Assembly (NCBI GenBank): GCA_022393335.1
Contig: JAJEKB010021387.1
Coordinates: forward strand, 856,765-920,764
From: Macrotrachela quadricornifera
Taxonomy: Eukaryota; Rotifera; Eurotatoria; Philodinida; Philodinidae
Direction: 5' to 3'
DNA: 64,000 nt
Both the position numbers and the translations under genes were made by a program. Each line of letters opens with the position of its first letter. The first letter of the stretch is position 1. A model generated the notes under the pieces. The model did not search any database and was not told where the DNA came from. It saw nothing but the letters and a program-made list of their open reading frames with translations. Of the stretch, positions 44,807-56,820 are shown in pieces.

Positions 44807-46159
44807 TAGAAACTTCCGGTTTTCACATGTAGACTAAAGGATTCTCGATAAGAAATGATTAATTTTAGAATGATAACAAATTCGCTAAATTTCCGGAAAA
44901 TTAACGCAAATTTCATTGCGATATGGCTTTTATGACATTTCACGCCTCACACCCTCACCCTCAAGAAACTTGATGCGCTCCATCTGGAATTTCTATACTC
45001 ATCAGAAATGAAAAAAGATCAGTGGGATAACCATCGTACTACCACTTGGGTAGTACAATATTTTTACTGATGCTTCTCTGATCTTTATCTGTTCCTTTTC
45101 ATTAAATACTCTAGATCATTCTTATCAATCTCCAGCATAGGCTGAGTCAACCCACAAAAAAAATTTACTGATCTCGAACTTGACTTAAAATTAACAGTAA
45201 TTCTACATAAGATAATGATTTCATTACATTGAATATTACAAGAGCTTACACGAATACAGTGAAGAACCTTACTCTCTGGAACATATGGGGACTTAAATTA
45301 TAAAATCATAGAGAATATATAGTTTCATTGCATGTAATGGGTCCAGAACGGAAACAGTGAGATTTTCGATTTTATCAAAACAATACAGAAAATATGAACA
45401 TATTTTATTTAAAATATACGTTGTCGATATTATCGCGACGTAAATAAAGTATTTGCATACTGTATTACAAGAGATACCAGTCATTTTATGAGAATACTAC
45501 TTTGTGCATAGAAACTTAAATGTTTCACAGATGCGATTGTAGTAAATCTTTAATTATTATAACATTAACTTCTTTTAATAGAGTAGGTCATAGATCAGTT
45601 CTATAGAAGTACTATGTGAAACAAATTATTCATCAGTTGTTAATATGCCAAAATCACTCTTTATTTTCAGTCCTTACCAGCTACGTCTAACAAAGTCTTG
45701 TATGGACTCAATTTTTATAAACCCACATCCGAGAAATATCATCATAATTAAATTTACAAAATAACTCAAAACATTTTGGAGGCCATGCTGCAACTTGGCA
45801 AATCCAATAAATGTTTCTGATGGCAATATTCCATCATTCACTTAGCTTCAGTTATTCGTTAAAAATACTAAAATCTTGTTTATCTAAATTTTAAGCTTTA
45901 TACTTATCGATTCGCCATAGATACACACAATATCCCGTCGATAAATGATTCATCGAATCAGTTCACTTTGATTTACATGATTTTCTTGCCTTCATGTTGG
46001 CACAGTCTTCTATTTTCATCCAAAATAGTACAATAATATTCTCGAGTAAAAATTACAAAGGCCGCGACGAACTGATAGGTAAACTGAATCTTGTTTACAG
46101 CTTATCGCAGCCTAGTCAGACTTACGAGAGAACCTTCTGACGTACTAAAAAGCTTTTGA
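44807..46159. other. AT-rich intergenic DNA
   Basis: CACACCCTCACCCTC at 44948 echoes 6700-6714. No gene is seen. Confidence 0.45.
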
Positions 46160-46703
46160 GCCTAAATATTGTCCATAGGTAGGAAATATAAAGACTAGAA
46201 AAGTCTAAGAGGATATGGGTCCAAGTTGAAATTTGGCTGAGATATCGACTTTTACTATAATTTTCCTATGAGACCCCATTTTCTCAATAAAATCAGAGTT
46301 GCGAGTTTTGTCACGAAACTTTACCCACATCAAGGCCTCAACTAGAGTAGCTCATCCGCAAAGTTTCAGAATTCTTGAACTAAGCGTTCCCGAGATATGA
46401 GTTTATAAGCATGAACACACTATTTTAAGTAATTATTGCATGCATGAATATTTTGATAGCGCTATATCTCGGGAATGCTTCGTTCAAGAATTCTGAAACT
46501 TTGCAGATGAGCTACTCTAGTTGAGGACTTGATGTGGGTAAAGTCTCATGACAAAACTCGAAACTTTGATTTTATTGAGAAAATGGAGCCTCATAGAAAA
46601 ATTATAGCAAAAAGCCGATATCCCAACCAAATCTCATCTTGGACCCATATCCTCTTAGGCTTTTTCTAGTTTATATATTTCTACTTATAGAAAAAATAAG
46701 CCT
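46160..46703. mobile_element. Large fold-back element (arms about 240 bp)
   Basis: The left arm 46160-46402 and right arm about 46460-46703 are reverse complements with scattered changes. Matching blocks are GAGGATATGGGTCCAAG with its complement at 46634, TTTCTCAATAAAATCAGAGT, GAGTAGCTCAT, AAGTTTCAGAATTCTTGAAC and CCCGAGATAT. The loop is about 58 bp. No coding frame. Confidence 0.8.
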
Positions 46704-46898
46704 GTTTGAATCTCTCTTGTATAGGATCTCGAAAATGGTGCAAGATTCAAGTGAAACCTTTCTGTGATCGCACTTTTTCTTCCTTACAAATGAAAAACGA
46801 GAGAGACCCACTCGTTTATGAGGCAGATCCAAGTTAAACCTAAATTTTCTAGATCAATTTCAACGTGATTTTTGAGACAATTCGTCTTAATAAGTATT

Positions 46899-49088
46899 TC
46901 ATGATATAGTGTATATGATTTTGTTACTCTGAAAAAAGACTAGAGACATACCCTGTAAATGGCCCAAGTCTGTACCATAGTCGATGAAAAGTTCAATATC
47001 ATCGCACCAACTATTATTAAGATGAGTTTTATTGAAATGGGCATGAAATTCAACTAGAATTTCAAGTATTTGCATTGCTTCATGCAATCTCATGGTGATG
47101 TTGGGGCCGGTTAAGCCTAATTACAAACAAGAAAATTCACAAAATGATGGTTAGTAGATCTGAACTTACTTGAGTTACGCTGATTAAGAATTTTGCCACT
47201 GTTACTCATCCCACTCAATTGAATCAATACATTCTTTCCCATGTGTGCATTCAATACAGCTTGAGAATATGGCCACAAATGAGAATCCCAAACACTCGAT
47301 AAATTGATATGTTGTATCATCACAGCCCCAATAGAATACGATTGTAACACAAAGTAGCAGTTATTGCTATCCTTATCTAACATCATCGTAGTGATGTTGC
47401 CAGCCTTCAACTTCCAGCTTTTGAGAAGAGAGCTATCACAATCTGCTCCACCATTTGTCAACAAATTGCGATCACGTCCAAGCGTTCCATTGGGTAGTCG
47501 AGCGCCTTGAATTGAAAGAGCACTTTGCAATTGATTCTCTGTAAGGTCTACGTTGATAAACTTTGTTTTTTGCAGATTGGCATCAGAGAAGTCAACTGAA
47601 GTCAAGTTGTTATCGTAGAAGCGCGCATCTTTGACATTGGCATGCCAAAACACTGATTGTGATACATCAGCTTCATCGAAATTAGCAATCAAGCGATGGC
47701 TTCGTGTAAAATTAGTATAAGACATAGAGGTACTCTTAAAATTCACCGAGACTAAAAGTTGAAAACAAATTCTATAAAAGAGATTAATAATTGCAGTTCG
47801 AATTACCTAATATGGCAAATGAAAAGCAAACATTCCAAAAATAAGCCCTTGAAAAATCGACATTGCGAAGAATAGCCGAAGAAAAATCAACATTGCTAAG
47901 TCGAGCAGATTGAAACTGAACATCAAAGAGTTCAGCAAATGAAAAATTAACATTTTCGAGTTGGGCTTCAAAAAAATTGATATTACTGATCTTACTAAAT
48001 GAGAAATCGACATTAGAAATCTTGGTATACTGAAAGCTAGCATTGTCAAGTCGAGCGGATGAAAATTGCACGTTGGTGAGATTAGCTGATTGCAGATTAA
48101 CATCTTGCAATTGGGTGAAAAGAAAATGGACATATTGCAACGTGGCTGATGTAAAGTCAACAGTAATGAGCCGTGCGAATGAATTCTTCACTCTATCGAG
48201 TTGAGCGCATGTATAGTGAGTATTATCGGATCGATCTGATGAAATATTAACGTTGTTTAACTGGCTAAAGGAAAATTTGACATCTTTCAATATTGCAAAA
48301 ATAAATTCGACGTTGCTGAGTTTGGCAGATGAGATTGTGACGTGATAGAGCATGGTACCAGAAAAATTCATATGATACATTCGTGCCGATGAAAAGTCGA
48401 TATGTTGTAAGAGAATATCGGTCAATGCGCAATTATGCAAATAGGTACCCATTAAAGATAATGGACCACCTTTACTTGGAATCTCAAAAATACTTTTACT
48501 GATGTTGCATAATTCCATCGTTGAAACGTTTAATGCCTTGTTCTCGTTTGTACCAGTTAACCGCCCGGCCTCATAGAGAAAACGAATGACATCTGAACTC
48601 CATACTGCGTCAAGTTGTCGAATAGTAGTCAATGTTTTGGCACGAGCAATAGTAGCTATGATTGGACTTGATGTGAGTGAGCCGTTATTTTCTTTCAACA
48701 GATCACCTGTTTCTTTGATATAAGCCACGAGTATCTGTGCTCGATATTTGTCAAGCGTTATTTCTCGCTGAAGTTCGTTTTGTTTATTTGCGATATTTAA
48801 TTCTTGGTCACGCTGTATTCGTGATTCATTACGATCTTCAAGTCGTTGTTGTCGTGCTTCTTTTAGATCTTCAAGCCGTTGCTGTCGTGCTTCATTTTGA
48901 TCTTCAAGTCGCTCTTCTCGTGCCATTTTTAGCTGATAAAAAGTGATGACAATAGTGAAAACGCCCAGCATCAGCGGGAGTATTAGCGAAGAAAGAAATT
49001 GGAATATATGTTTCACTCTTATGTTGCAGAAATTACGAAATATCCAGGTTTGTTCTTGGGTTTGAATTGCTTGATCTTGTTGATTCAT
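46899..49088 (-). CDS. Membrane-anchored pentapeptide-repeat protein with C-terminal sandwich-like domain
   Basis: Three exons, 49088-47807, 47751-47170 and 47116-46899, joined by 55- and 53-bp introns (both phase 1), give 693 residues. The ATG is 49088; upstream codons are TTG only. Residues 30-53 are one membrane span. Residues 57-105 form a charged coil in which RLEDxxEARQQ repeats with a 10-residue period. About 110-210 is a helical region shared by related bdelloid proteins, as I recall (LVAYIKETGDLL, ARAKTLTTIRQLD). About 215-450 are degenerate pentapeptide repeats (A/S-x-L-x-x-V-x-F, e.g. FSSARLSNVDFSSA), a right-handed beta-helix by family knowledge. About 460-690 have alternating strands and N-glycosylation sites. 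The splice at codon 428 keeps the five-residue period (FAILVSVNF), which supports the model. Confidence 0.85.
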
Positions 49089-51250
49089 ACTTGGTCTTTT
49101 CAACAATGAACAAAAAACAGATTGATGTTTATATGAAGATTTTTTACATTCTCAAACTTGATGTAGATAGAACATGTTCTTACACATATCACGTATACCA
49201 TCATGCTTCGTCATCTCCTTCTGTGTGTTAGGCTTTCATAACTAGAAAAATAATAAACAGATACTTCGCAATCGAGTTTTATGATTATTCGTAATGACTA
49301 TCAGCATGATATAACCGCAATTCCAGAAAAGCGACAAAAAAATGGGAAATCAAATCTCGCTTTGATTTTATTACTTTCCATTTCTGATAATAATTTTGAT
49401 TGGCCTGGTTTAATTGAATTAGTGTGATGTTGAATAAGATGGGCAGTCGACATATGATTAGAGACTGAAAGCAAGATATTTATTATTCTCGATCATCTGC
49501 CACACCACGTTTTTATTAAGATAAGAAGCTAGTAAGAGTAAGATGCATCTCATTTGCACTTAATCAGTTGCTTGTTTCTAATACACTATCAGTTAGAGAA
49601 AGTACACATGATTTATTTGATTCATAATATTTATTTGTGAATTTGCTTTTCGAGTAGGCCAAGATCAATGATATGGGTTCATTCTATCGTCTCTCTTTTA
49701 TCAAAGACACGACTGATAGCAAATAAAACGCAAAGAGAGCAACAAGGTGGTGGAATAGAAATTGAAATGACAATATCTTCTGATGAACAGTGATTAATTC
49801 AAATTTCTCTTCCAGATTAATATAAAACTGCATACTTTATTGATTTAAGAAGATTTATACGCACACAATCAGCAACGGAAATGGTGTGAAAACCTGACTT
49901 TACACAATGAAATAGTATCTCGAAATTTACTTTCATATTATAACACGTTCAGAAGTATTTGCAGCTTCTGCAAACATTTGTGAAATCTCTCTGATACTGC
50001 TCTGCTTCATCGCTTTCCTGACGAGTAGACATGTTGCCACACCAAATCCACTCCAAAAAATGTGGGCTCGAGTAATTTAAGATTTGTGTGATTTTGGGTC
50101 TCTTCCAGATTTATAGTACTAATGCTTGCAATAAAATACTGCAACTTACTTCTCAAGCTGTGTAATATAGTCAGTAGCTATGAGACAGTCTAGCCGATGA
50201 GGAAACATACATTGGCGATCAAATCACTTAGACTCCATGTTTCGATGAAAAAGAGACCTTGATGAAGTTTAAAAATCTTAAGAGGAGTCATGCTCTATTG
50301 CCAAAATATTCAGTTTTTAAACAATTTTTTCCGTAATACTCAAGATCGCTAACAAGACGGTTTTGTCGAGTTTCGTTTGAGGTTTTGAGTGTCATGATAA
50401 AAATTGCTTAGAAACGTAATATCTTGTGAATGAAGGCTCGATGGTACCAAACCTTTTTGAGTTTTTTTATATCTTATCGAAGCCTACTTCTCGTTATATG
50501 ATGAAGTTTAACTGATTTGATCATCAAAGTATAAGAGTTTATGCTATTTCTCAGTTCGAAAAAGCTGGCTGCTCAATTAATTAAGCTGTCTCACGCCACT
50601 ATTATAATATGTAGAGCTTTAAGTGGAATATTTTAACAATCATCGATGTCATAATTCTAGTTCCGACATCAAAATCTCAAAGTTTCAAATTCCAAGGCCT
50701 ATGAGAGTCGGTGTTGTGGCATGCCTATCGACACTTGCAGCGCAAAAAATCTAAAAGGACATGAAAATATCCTACGAACGTCTATTAGGAATGCATTGAC
50801 ATCTAATTAAGAATTTTTCTTAACAGACTATATGAATAATTAATTAATAACTACTATGTAATCTGAATTTTTCCAGAAACTTTAACGAGAGGTAATCAAT
50901 GATGATAGAATATTGCTAACTATTAAAACAATTAGTGAATAGCATTTATGGCATTTGGTAAACTTTTGGAGAAGAGAAGTGAATGACCGACTTGTCGATT
51001 ATCTGTAATTAGTCACTGATGCTGTGCTTTGCGAAAGATCGATAAAAATAATTTATTAGAATGCCTTGCAGCAAATTATACAATGGTCTTGGTTACAATA
51101 TGAGCAGAGCCATGCAAAATAAAACTGCTAAAAACCCTATTAAAACCGATCATTATATAAAGTCCCTGTATTTTCTTTCAGAAAAGGGTCAGCAAATCCA
51201 AAGGATAAGCACTGCCTTGTTATATTATAGGCTCGATTTATTATCATCTT
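49089..51250. other. AT-rich intergenic DNA
   Basis: No gene supported. The stretch 50270-50560 (GGAGTCATGC, GTTTTGTCGAGTTTCGTTTG) has the general style of the 46160 element but I could not align it. Confidence 0.45.
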
Positions 51251-51430
51251 GTTTTTGATTGATCTTTTGAGAGGAAACGGTTTGACAGGTCGTAGCGTCA
51301 AGTAAGAATTCCGTGCTAAAACTTACAAGTAACGTTTACCGAAATTCAATTCACTTGATCTTAGACTGTCGCGGCTCACATGCGAATATAATTATATTTA
51401 GATATGAGCGATAGTTCATTGATATTTACT
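51251..51430. repeat. Dispersed repeat D, copy 1
   Basis: ACAAGTAACGTTTACCG, ATTCACTTGATCTTAGACTG, ATATAATTATATTTAGATAT and GAGCGATAG occur in the same order as ACAAGTAACGTTCGTCG, ATTCACTTGGCCCTAGACTG, ATATAATTGCTCATAGATGT and GAGCAGGGA at 60050-60145. Confidence 0.5.
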
Positions 51431-52190
51431 TCTAGATAAAATACACATGAAAATGATTGTTGTATAGAATTATCTCATCTTTAATATTAAAATGAATTCT
51501 GAGTTGAACTATATATACATATTATAACAAAACAATCAGACTGACAGATGTAATCAAAATATTTTAGAATAATACAATTCTGAAAATTTTAACACTGTCA
51601 AATTACAAATGCACACTTTTTGAAGCTTCTAATTCTTGATATTGTTTTTCTGAATTGTTGTAGAAGAAATTTGAACATATCATTGTTCTTTTCATACATG
51701 TATTAATAATCTTTGTTGATAATAAAGAACGATATGTTATAGAAAAATACACTAATATTTCCTTTAAAGGGTTAATAAGATTCTGTGTATATGAACATTC
51801 TATTTTTTTATTATTGTTAATATTATTTTTATCTTTTTCCATATCAAGAATAAAATTGGTGTTACATTCTGATTTCTATTTATTCAATAAAATAATAATA
51901 TAGATATTACCATGAAATATTTCAAATATTTAACTTAGTGCCTTTTTAACGCAAATAAATTAATATTGTATTATTTAAATAATACGAAATATTTAATAGT
52001 ACAGTTACATGGTCAATCGTGCCAAAAAAATGGTCAGTTGTGCCATGTTACCAACAATTACGGTTTTTAGACCCTATGTTTAAAGTCTAAGGAATATATA
52101 TCTAGAAATTTTTTGAGAAATTGGAAAATAATTTAAGAGATGAGAGTAAGATGAGATTCTTTTTTGTATTCTTAAAAGAACCCATGTAAC
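51431..52190. other. AT-rich intergenic DNA
   Basis: The 79-codon minus frame at 51603-51842 has no motif and Asn/Ile/Ser composition expected by chance. Confidence 0.45.
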
Positions 52191-52194
52191 TCTG

Positions 52195-52575
52195 AAACGC
52201 AGACTAAACGCGTTTAGACGCGTTTAGTCTGCGTTTGAACGCGTCAGATGTTTCAAAATATAATGTGCCGCGTCTAAACGCATCCAATGGTCGCGTTTGA
52301 ACGCGTTTCTAATAAGAGATATACGGAAATGCGTTTGTAACATGAACGCGTTTGATTTATGCAACACACCAAACGCGTTTCGAAGCGTCTGGATTTAGAA
52401 AACATGTTTAGACACGTCTGAAAAACGCGTTCTGATGCGTTTGAGCTGAGAAACGCGTTTAGACGCATTTTGAATAGAAATACGTTCCATTCGTTTCTAT
52501 AGTTAAACGCGTTTTCGTATATTCTCAGTAATAAACGCGTTCAAACGCATTATACCTGCGTCCAAATGCATTCAA
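52195..52575. repeat. Cluster of AAACGCGTTT-type words, region 1
   Basis: The palindrome AACGCGTT and one-mismatch relatives (GACGCGTTTAG, GAACGCGTC, AAACGCATTC) recur about 25 times in 380 bp, often spaced by a 3-5 nt TAG/TGA-like linker. The single minus-strand frame over it is incidental. Confidence 0.8.
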
Positions 52576-53619
52576 ACGTGTTCATATTACGCACACTTCT
52601 TCATACAGAAGAGCCCAAAATGCGTTCACACTTTTTTTAGAAAAACATAAGTATGAGCTTATGAATAACTTTTGGCAGCGCTTGAACAAATTTGATAAAA
52701 CTTATTAATTCGACATAAACCCTGAAAGATTTCTATATAATTATGCACCTAATTACTACATAGTTTACAAAAATTCTAGTTGATATTTTCCAAGTATTTT
52801 TACAATGATATTCAATCATTTTGTGGAACGTAAGAAAGTTTCTAAATAAATAATAATCTTAATAATAATCTTTTCAAACGAAACCATTACATTTCTTAGA
52901 TTAGAAATCATCTTCTATTACAGAATAAGCTTTTAGTTCTGTTCAATAGAAGGCTTTTCTATCAAAGATATTCTAGTTGAAAAATAAAATTTTCAGACAT
53001 AAAATAAAACGAAAAATAATGATTATTCAGGAGTACGAGTCAACCTCGAGCAGTTGATTCAAATTATTGTTTGAGAAAATAACAAATAAGAATGTTTAAA
53101 AATTCATCGAGAAAAATGAAACTAAGAAGCAGAATTATATAATTATTAGTTTTAGAAATAAAAATATTTTTTAATATTTTATTAAACTATTTTTCTTTTC
53201 AACGAGACTAATTTATCCTTCTTAAAGAACTATAATCTATTTTCATTTGTCTTATTATCTTCAATCAAAAAGTCTACATTTTATCGTTCGAAAATCAGAG
53301 ATATAAATTATTAACAAATATTGAAGGAGATTTATGATATTTTATACATCTGATTTCATTTGAAATAAGTTCTAAAAGGTTATCTTATTAAAAGAGAAAA
53401 CTAACTTATGTATAAATATGTTAACATGGTTCATTGGTTCAAGTAAGTAGAGTTCTAATCTGACGTCTTATGTTCTAGTCTCACTGGTCGCACAATCTAA
53501 ATGTATATATAAAAATTAAATAAATCTTATAGACGATACCTCGTGCAAGAGATGATCATGATGTGAAGATGACGACAACCTAGATCAAATCTGCGAGGAT
53601 GGAATCAGATTTTTTTTCC
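52576..53619. other. AT-rich DNA between the two ACGCGT clusters
   Basis: No gene recognised. Confidence 0.5.
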
Positions 53620-53624
53620 AAAAA

Positions 53625-53805
53625 AAAATAAACGCGTTTGGACGCGTTCAAGAAAAGAAACGCGTTTGAACGCATCTGAGGTGCATTCTGTAAACGCGTC
53701 AGGACGCGTCAAACGTTTCAGTTCTGACGCGTTCACTGCGTTTATTGTATACGTTTTAAACGCGGTTCGGATGCGTTTACAAACGCGTTTAATCCCAAAA
53801 ATTTT
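53625..53805. repeat. Cluster of AAACGCGTTT-type words, region 2
   Basis: Same word family as region 1 (AAACGCGTTTGGACGCGTTC, GTCAGGACGCGTCAAACG), about 12 copies in 180 bp. Confidence 0.8.
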
Positions 53806-54750
53806 TCACATGGGAAAAAGGATAAAATAGTAGCATTTGATATTTTATTTTTTCTCGAGATTTAACTATAACGAAGAAATATTAAAAGTTAAACAAAGTA
53901 AAAAGTGATCTATGGAAAAAGTCATATTAAAATAATGCATGGATTTCTAGCATTAGAAAAGGGAAGAAACGTCAAACGATTTGCTACTATGGTATACCTT
54001 GTGCAGTCGTTTGGCTTCTATTCAAAAGTTTTATAATCTTTTATTTAAATATCAAGTTCTTAGAACTATAAAAAGAAGTTTAATTGGGTGACCGGACAAT
54101 TCAATTACACAATCTAATGAGCCTCAAAATTGTAGACACTATTTTTGATGACTAGGATTCGGTCTCTTATTTCGATTGTATTGTCATAAGAAATTCGGGC
54201 TTAGTAAAAAAGTCGGATCCATTTTCTACTTCATGATTAATATCGATGAGATGAAAAAACCTCGGTTTTCAGAAATCAACACGAATAATTCTACCATTGT
54301 ATAAATCATCGATTAATTCAAACTAGTTTAATGTTAAAGATGTCAAATCAAGCTGATAGTCTTTTAGCTAACAGAATTTGTACATAAAATAAATAGATTT
54401 AATGAAAAGATTTCATCAAAAATTTTTTTTTGGCTATATGAAAACTAATCTTTGTCAGTGAACACTATGTTCTCACTTATCTTTATCGAAGTAGTTTTCT
54501 ATGTGTCGTAAGTCTTGAGCTGCGACAGGAATTATTAGAAAGATGCAATGTTACTTTTTCTTCTGATATAATTCAAATAATTTGTTATACTACTCCAGAT
54601 CAAAATTCAAAGTTTGTCCTTATAAAAATCTTTTATGATTTTTCATATCTATCGAATTGTGTGTTTCAAACATAAGTTAATAGGTTAATTCGTTTATGAA
54701 AAAATAATCATAAATTATATATATTGTTGCAACGAATTGTCCTAACGCTT
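53806..54750. other. AT-rich intergenic DNA
   Basis: No gene or repeat recognised. Confidence 0.5.
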
Positions 54751-54761
54751 TTTATTTTATT
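54751..54761 (-). promoter_or_regulatory. Poly(A) signals for the second F-box gene
   Basis: Two overlapping-range AATAAA hexamers on the minus strand (54751-54756 and 54756-54761), about 65-75 nt past the stop. Confidence 0.5.
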
Positions 54762-54824
54762 AACTGTGATATTCGTAATAACAATGATTAGTATGCAATT
54801 TAATTATACTGATTGAATCGAATT

Positions 54825-56820
54825 CTACCACCATAAATATAGATCGAAAAATATTGTCTGTGTTAAATAGCGATCACTTTGTGTTTTTGATTTGATCACT
54901 TTCATTACTGTTTGTATCATTGTTGGAGTTACATTTTTCACACATAAAAAGAATAAATGACGAGTATCGATGTTTTTTTTCGATAATAAACATGATACAG
55001 TTGACTGAAGATATTCTTTGCCTATATCGATTGAAAAACATTCTAATCGAGGACAAAGCGCAACAAAAAATTGAATTTCTTGTGTAGTTCGTGTTTGTTT
55101 AATAGTTAAATTTTTAATCTTATTTGTAGTTGATACTAATTGAAATTTATCTGATTGTTGAATTGATACAAAATCTGATCGAAAAAATGGTAAAGCATTA
55201 ATTATCCATGTATGAATATTAGGTGTAAAATACAATAATTTGATCATTTGTTTCAAATTCAAATCAAAACAATCTATGTTGAGTTCTGTAAGTTTTTCTA
55301 AAGGAATAATATGATTGAGAGTAGTCCAAAGAGAATCTTCAATAGTATAAGTAGTACATGAAATAGTGAGTTTAGTAGCATTTGAAAAATAATTTACACT
55401 ATCGATCATCGCTTTTTCATCTTGTATATGAACAGAATCTACTGAATCAACATTGTCTTTTGATTGGATTAAACATTGATTTGTATTCATTTCTTTATAC
55501 AATGTGTATTGTTTTTTTCTAAAAAAAAAACATATTAAAACCAAAAACCAAACTGAATCTATTTATACCTATATGGATTTGTTGAATAGATGATTACACA
55601 ACGTGAATATTCCTGCCAATAAAACTGATATGTAAACGACCATTGTCGTTCAAACCAGAATGGTGAATTGAACTGGTCGATTTTGGTACTATACATCCGT
55701 GGAGTTTTAAAATCATTGTCTACAGAATTATTATGTTGAAAATCAAAGACTCTTAAATGTGGCATATGAGATACAATTAATTGTTCCCATCGATCTGCAT
55801 CTAAATATGTTATGTCATGTATTGTTGAAATATGCAAAACTTCAAGATAATAGAACAGATTCTTGATTAATAGTTCAAATTGACCAAAAGTTATATATTT
55901 GATATTGAGAGAAGCATGTGTCAAATGATTTAACATAACAGAACAATGGTTGATTTGTTCATCGTTTGGTTGACATAGATGCTGCAATGATAATCGTCGT
56001 AGTTGAGGAATATATGATAAAAGAGTAATAAGTTCATCTATATGACAAGAATTATTAATAATCATATGTTCAATAGGACTGAATAAATCTTTCGTTGCAA
56101 TAGATATTGGTTTTGATTCATTGTTATCATCTAATAATACTTTGCAATATTTTAATACAGGTAAACGAAATATTTTAAGAAAAAGCTTATTTTTATTGTG
56201 AATATATTTAATAGGAATAATAACCAATGAAGAAAGATTTGGTAATGAAACTAAATGATCGAGAAGATTTGAAAGATATTTGGATTTAAATTTATTAAGA
56301 ATTAATGTTTCGAGTCTAATGAAATTTGTTAACATACGGGACTGTGAAAAAATAAAATCAGTTATAAATATATTCGATATAGAAAATGATTTAATTCGAT
56401 GTGTATTCGATAGAATAATATGTTTATAATAATATTCAAATGATGATCTTGATATAGATGAAAGATTAATTTTGATTGGAATAGTTGAATAACGAAAAAG
56501 ATTTTCTAATCGTATGTTGAGATTGGAGAAGGATTCGTAGACATGATAAATATCAAGATACTCAAATATTTCGTAAATAAGTTCATTAGAAAGATCTTCA
56601 AAACAAGTAATTGACTCCTTCTCTGATAAACTATAGTTAAAAAGAAACAAAAATCAAATTGATCATTTAGACTGACTTACTAAGCTGTATCGATTGCTGC
56701 TATTATAAAAATAAATGAGTAATTTATAGAAAAAAAAGGCCTAGAATTATTACTTTGTAATTTTCTTCTCTTATTATCATCAGTATTATAATGATGCTGT
56801 CTTCGTTTGATTGATTCCAT
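54825..56820 (-). CDS. F-box protein with irregular leucine-rich repeats (bdelloid-type)
   Basis: Exons 56820-56681, 56630-55569 and 55518-54825, with two 50-bp introns (phase 2 each), give 631 residues. Exon 1 supplies MESIKRRQHH and a basic KRRK stretch. The F-box is at residues about 55-100 (FEDLSNELIYEIFEYLDIYH). Irregular LRR-like blocks follow in both large exons (LETLILNKF, LRRLSLQHL, LEVLHIS, LTELNIDCF, LECFSIDI). The FNSPFWFERQW segment at the end of exon 2 is a hallmark of the large bdelloid F-box family as I recall, and corresponds to IPFWLLDKKW in exon 1 of the 29279-35378 gene. Expected role: substrate adaptor for an SCF ubiquitin ligase. The first donor gives an unbroken frame only with the acceptor at 56631. 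Confidence 0.8.

Noticed and set aside
47807..48160. Second minus-strand frame over the pentapeptide-repeat gene
   Set aside because: Out-of-frame shadow of the repeat-rich coding sequence.
52195..53805. CRISPR-like reading of the ACGCGT clusters
   Set aside because: Repeats are 8-12 nt, variable and irregularly spaced, with no constant-length spacers; the surroundings are eukaryotic.
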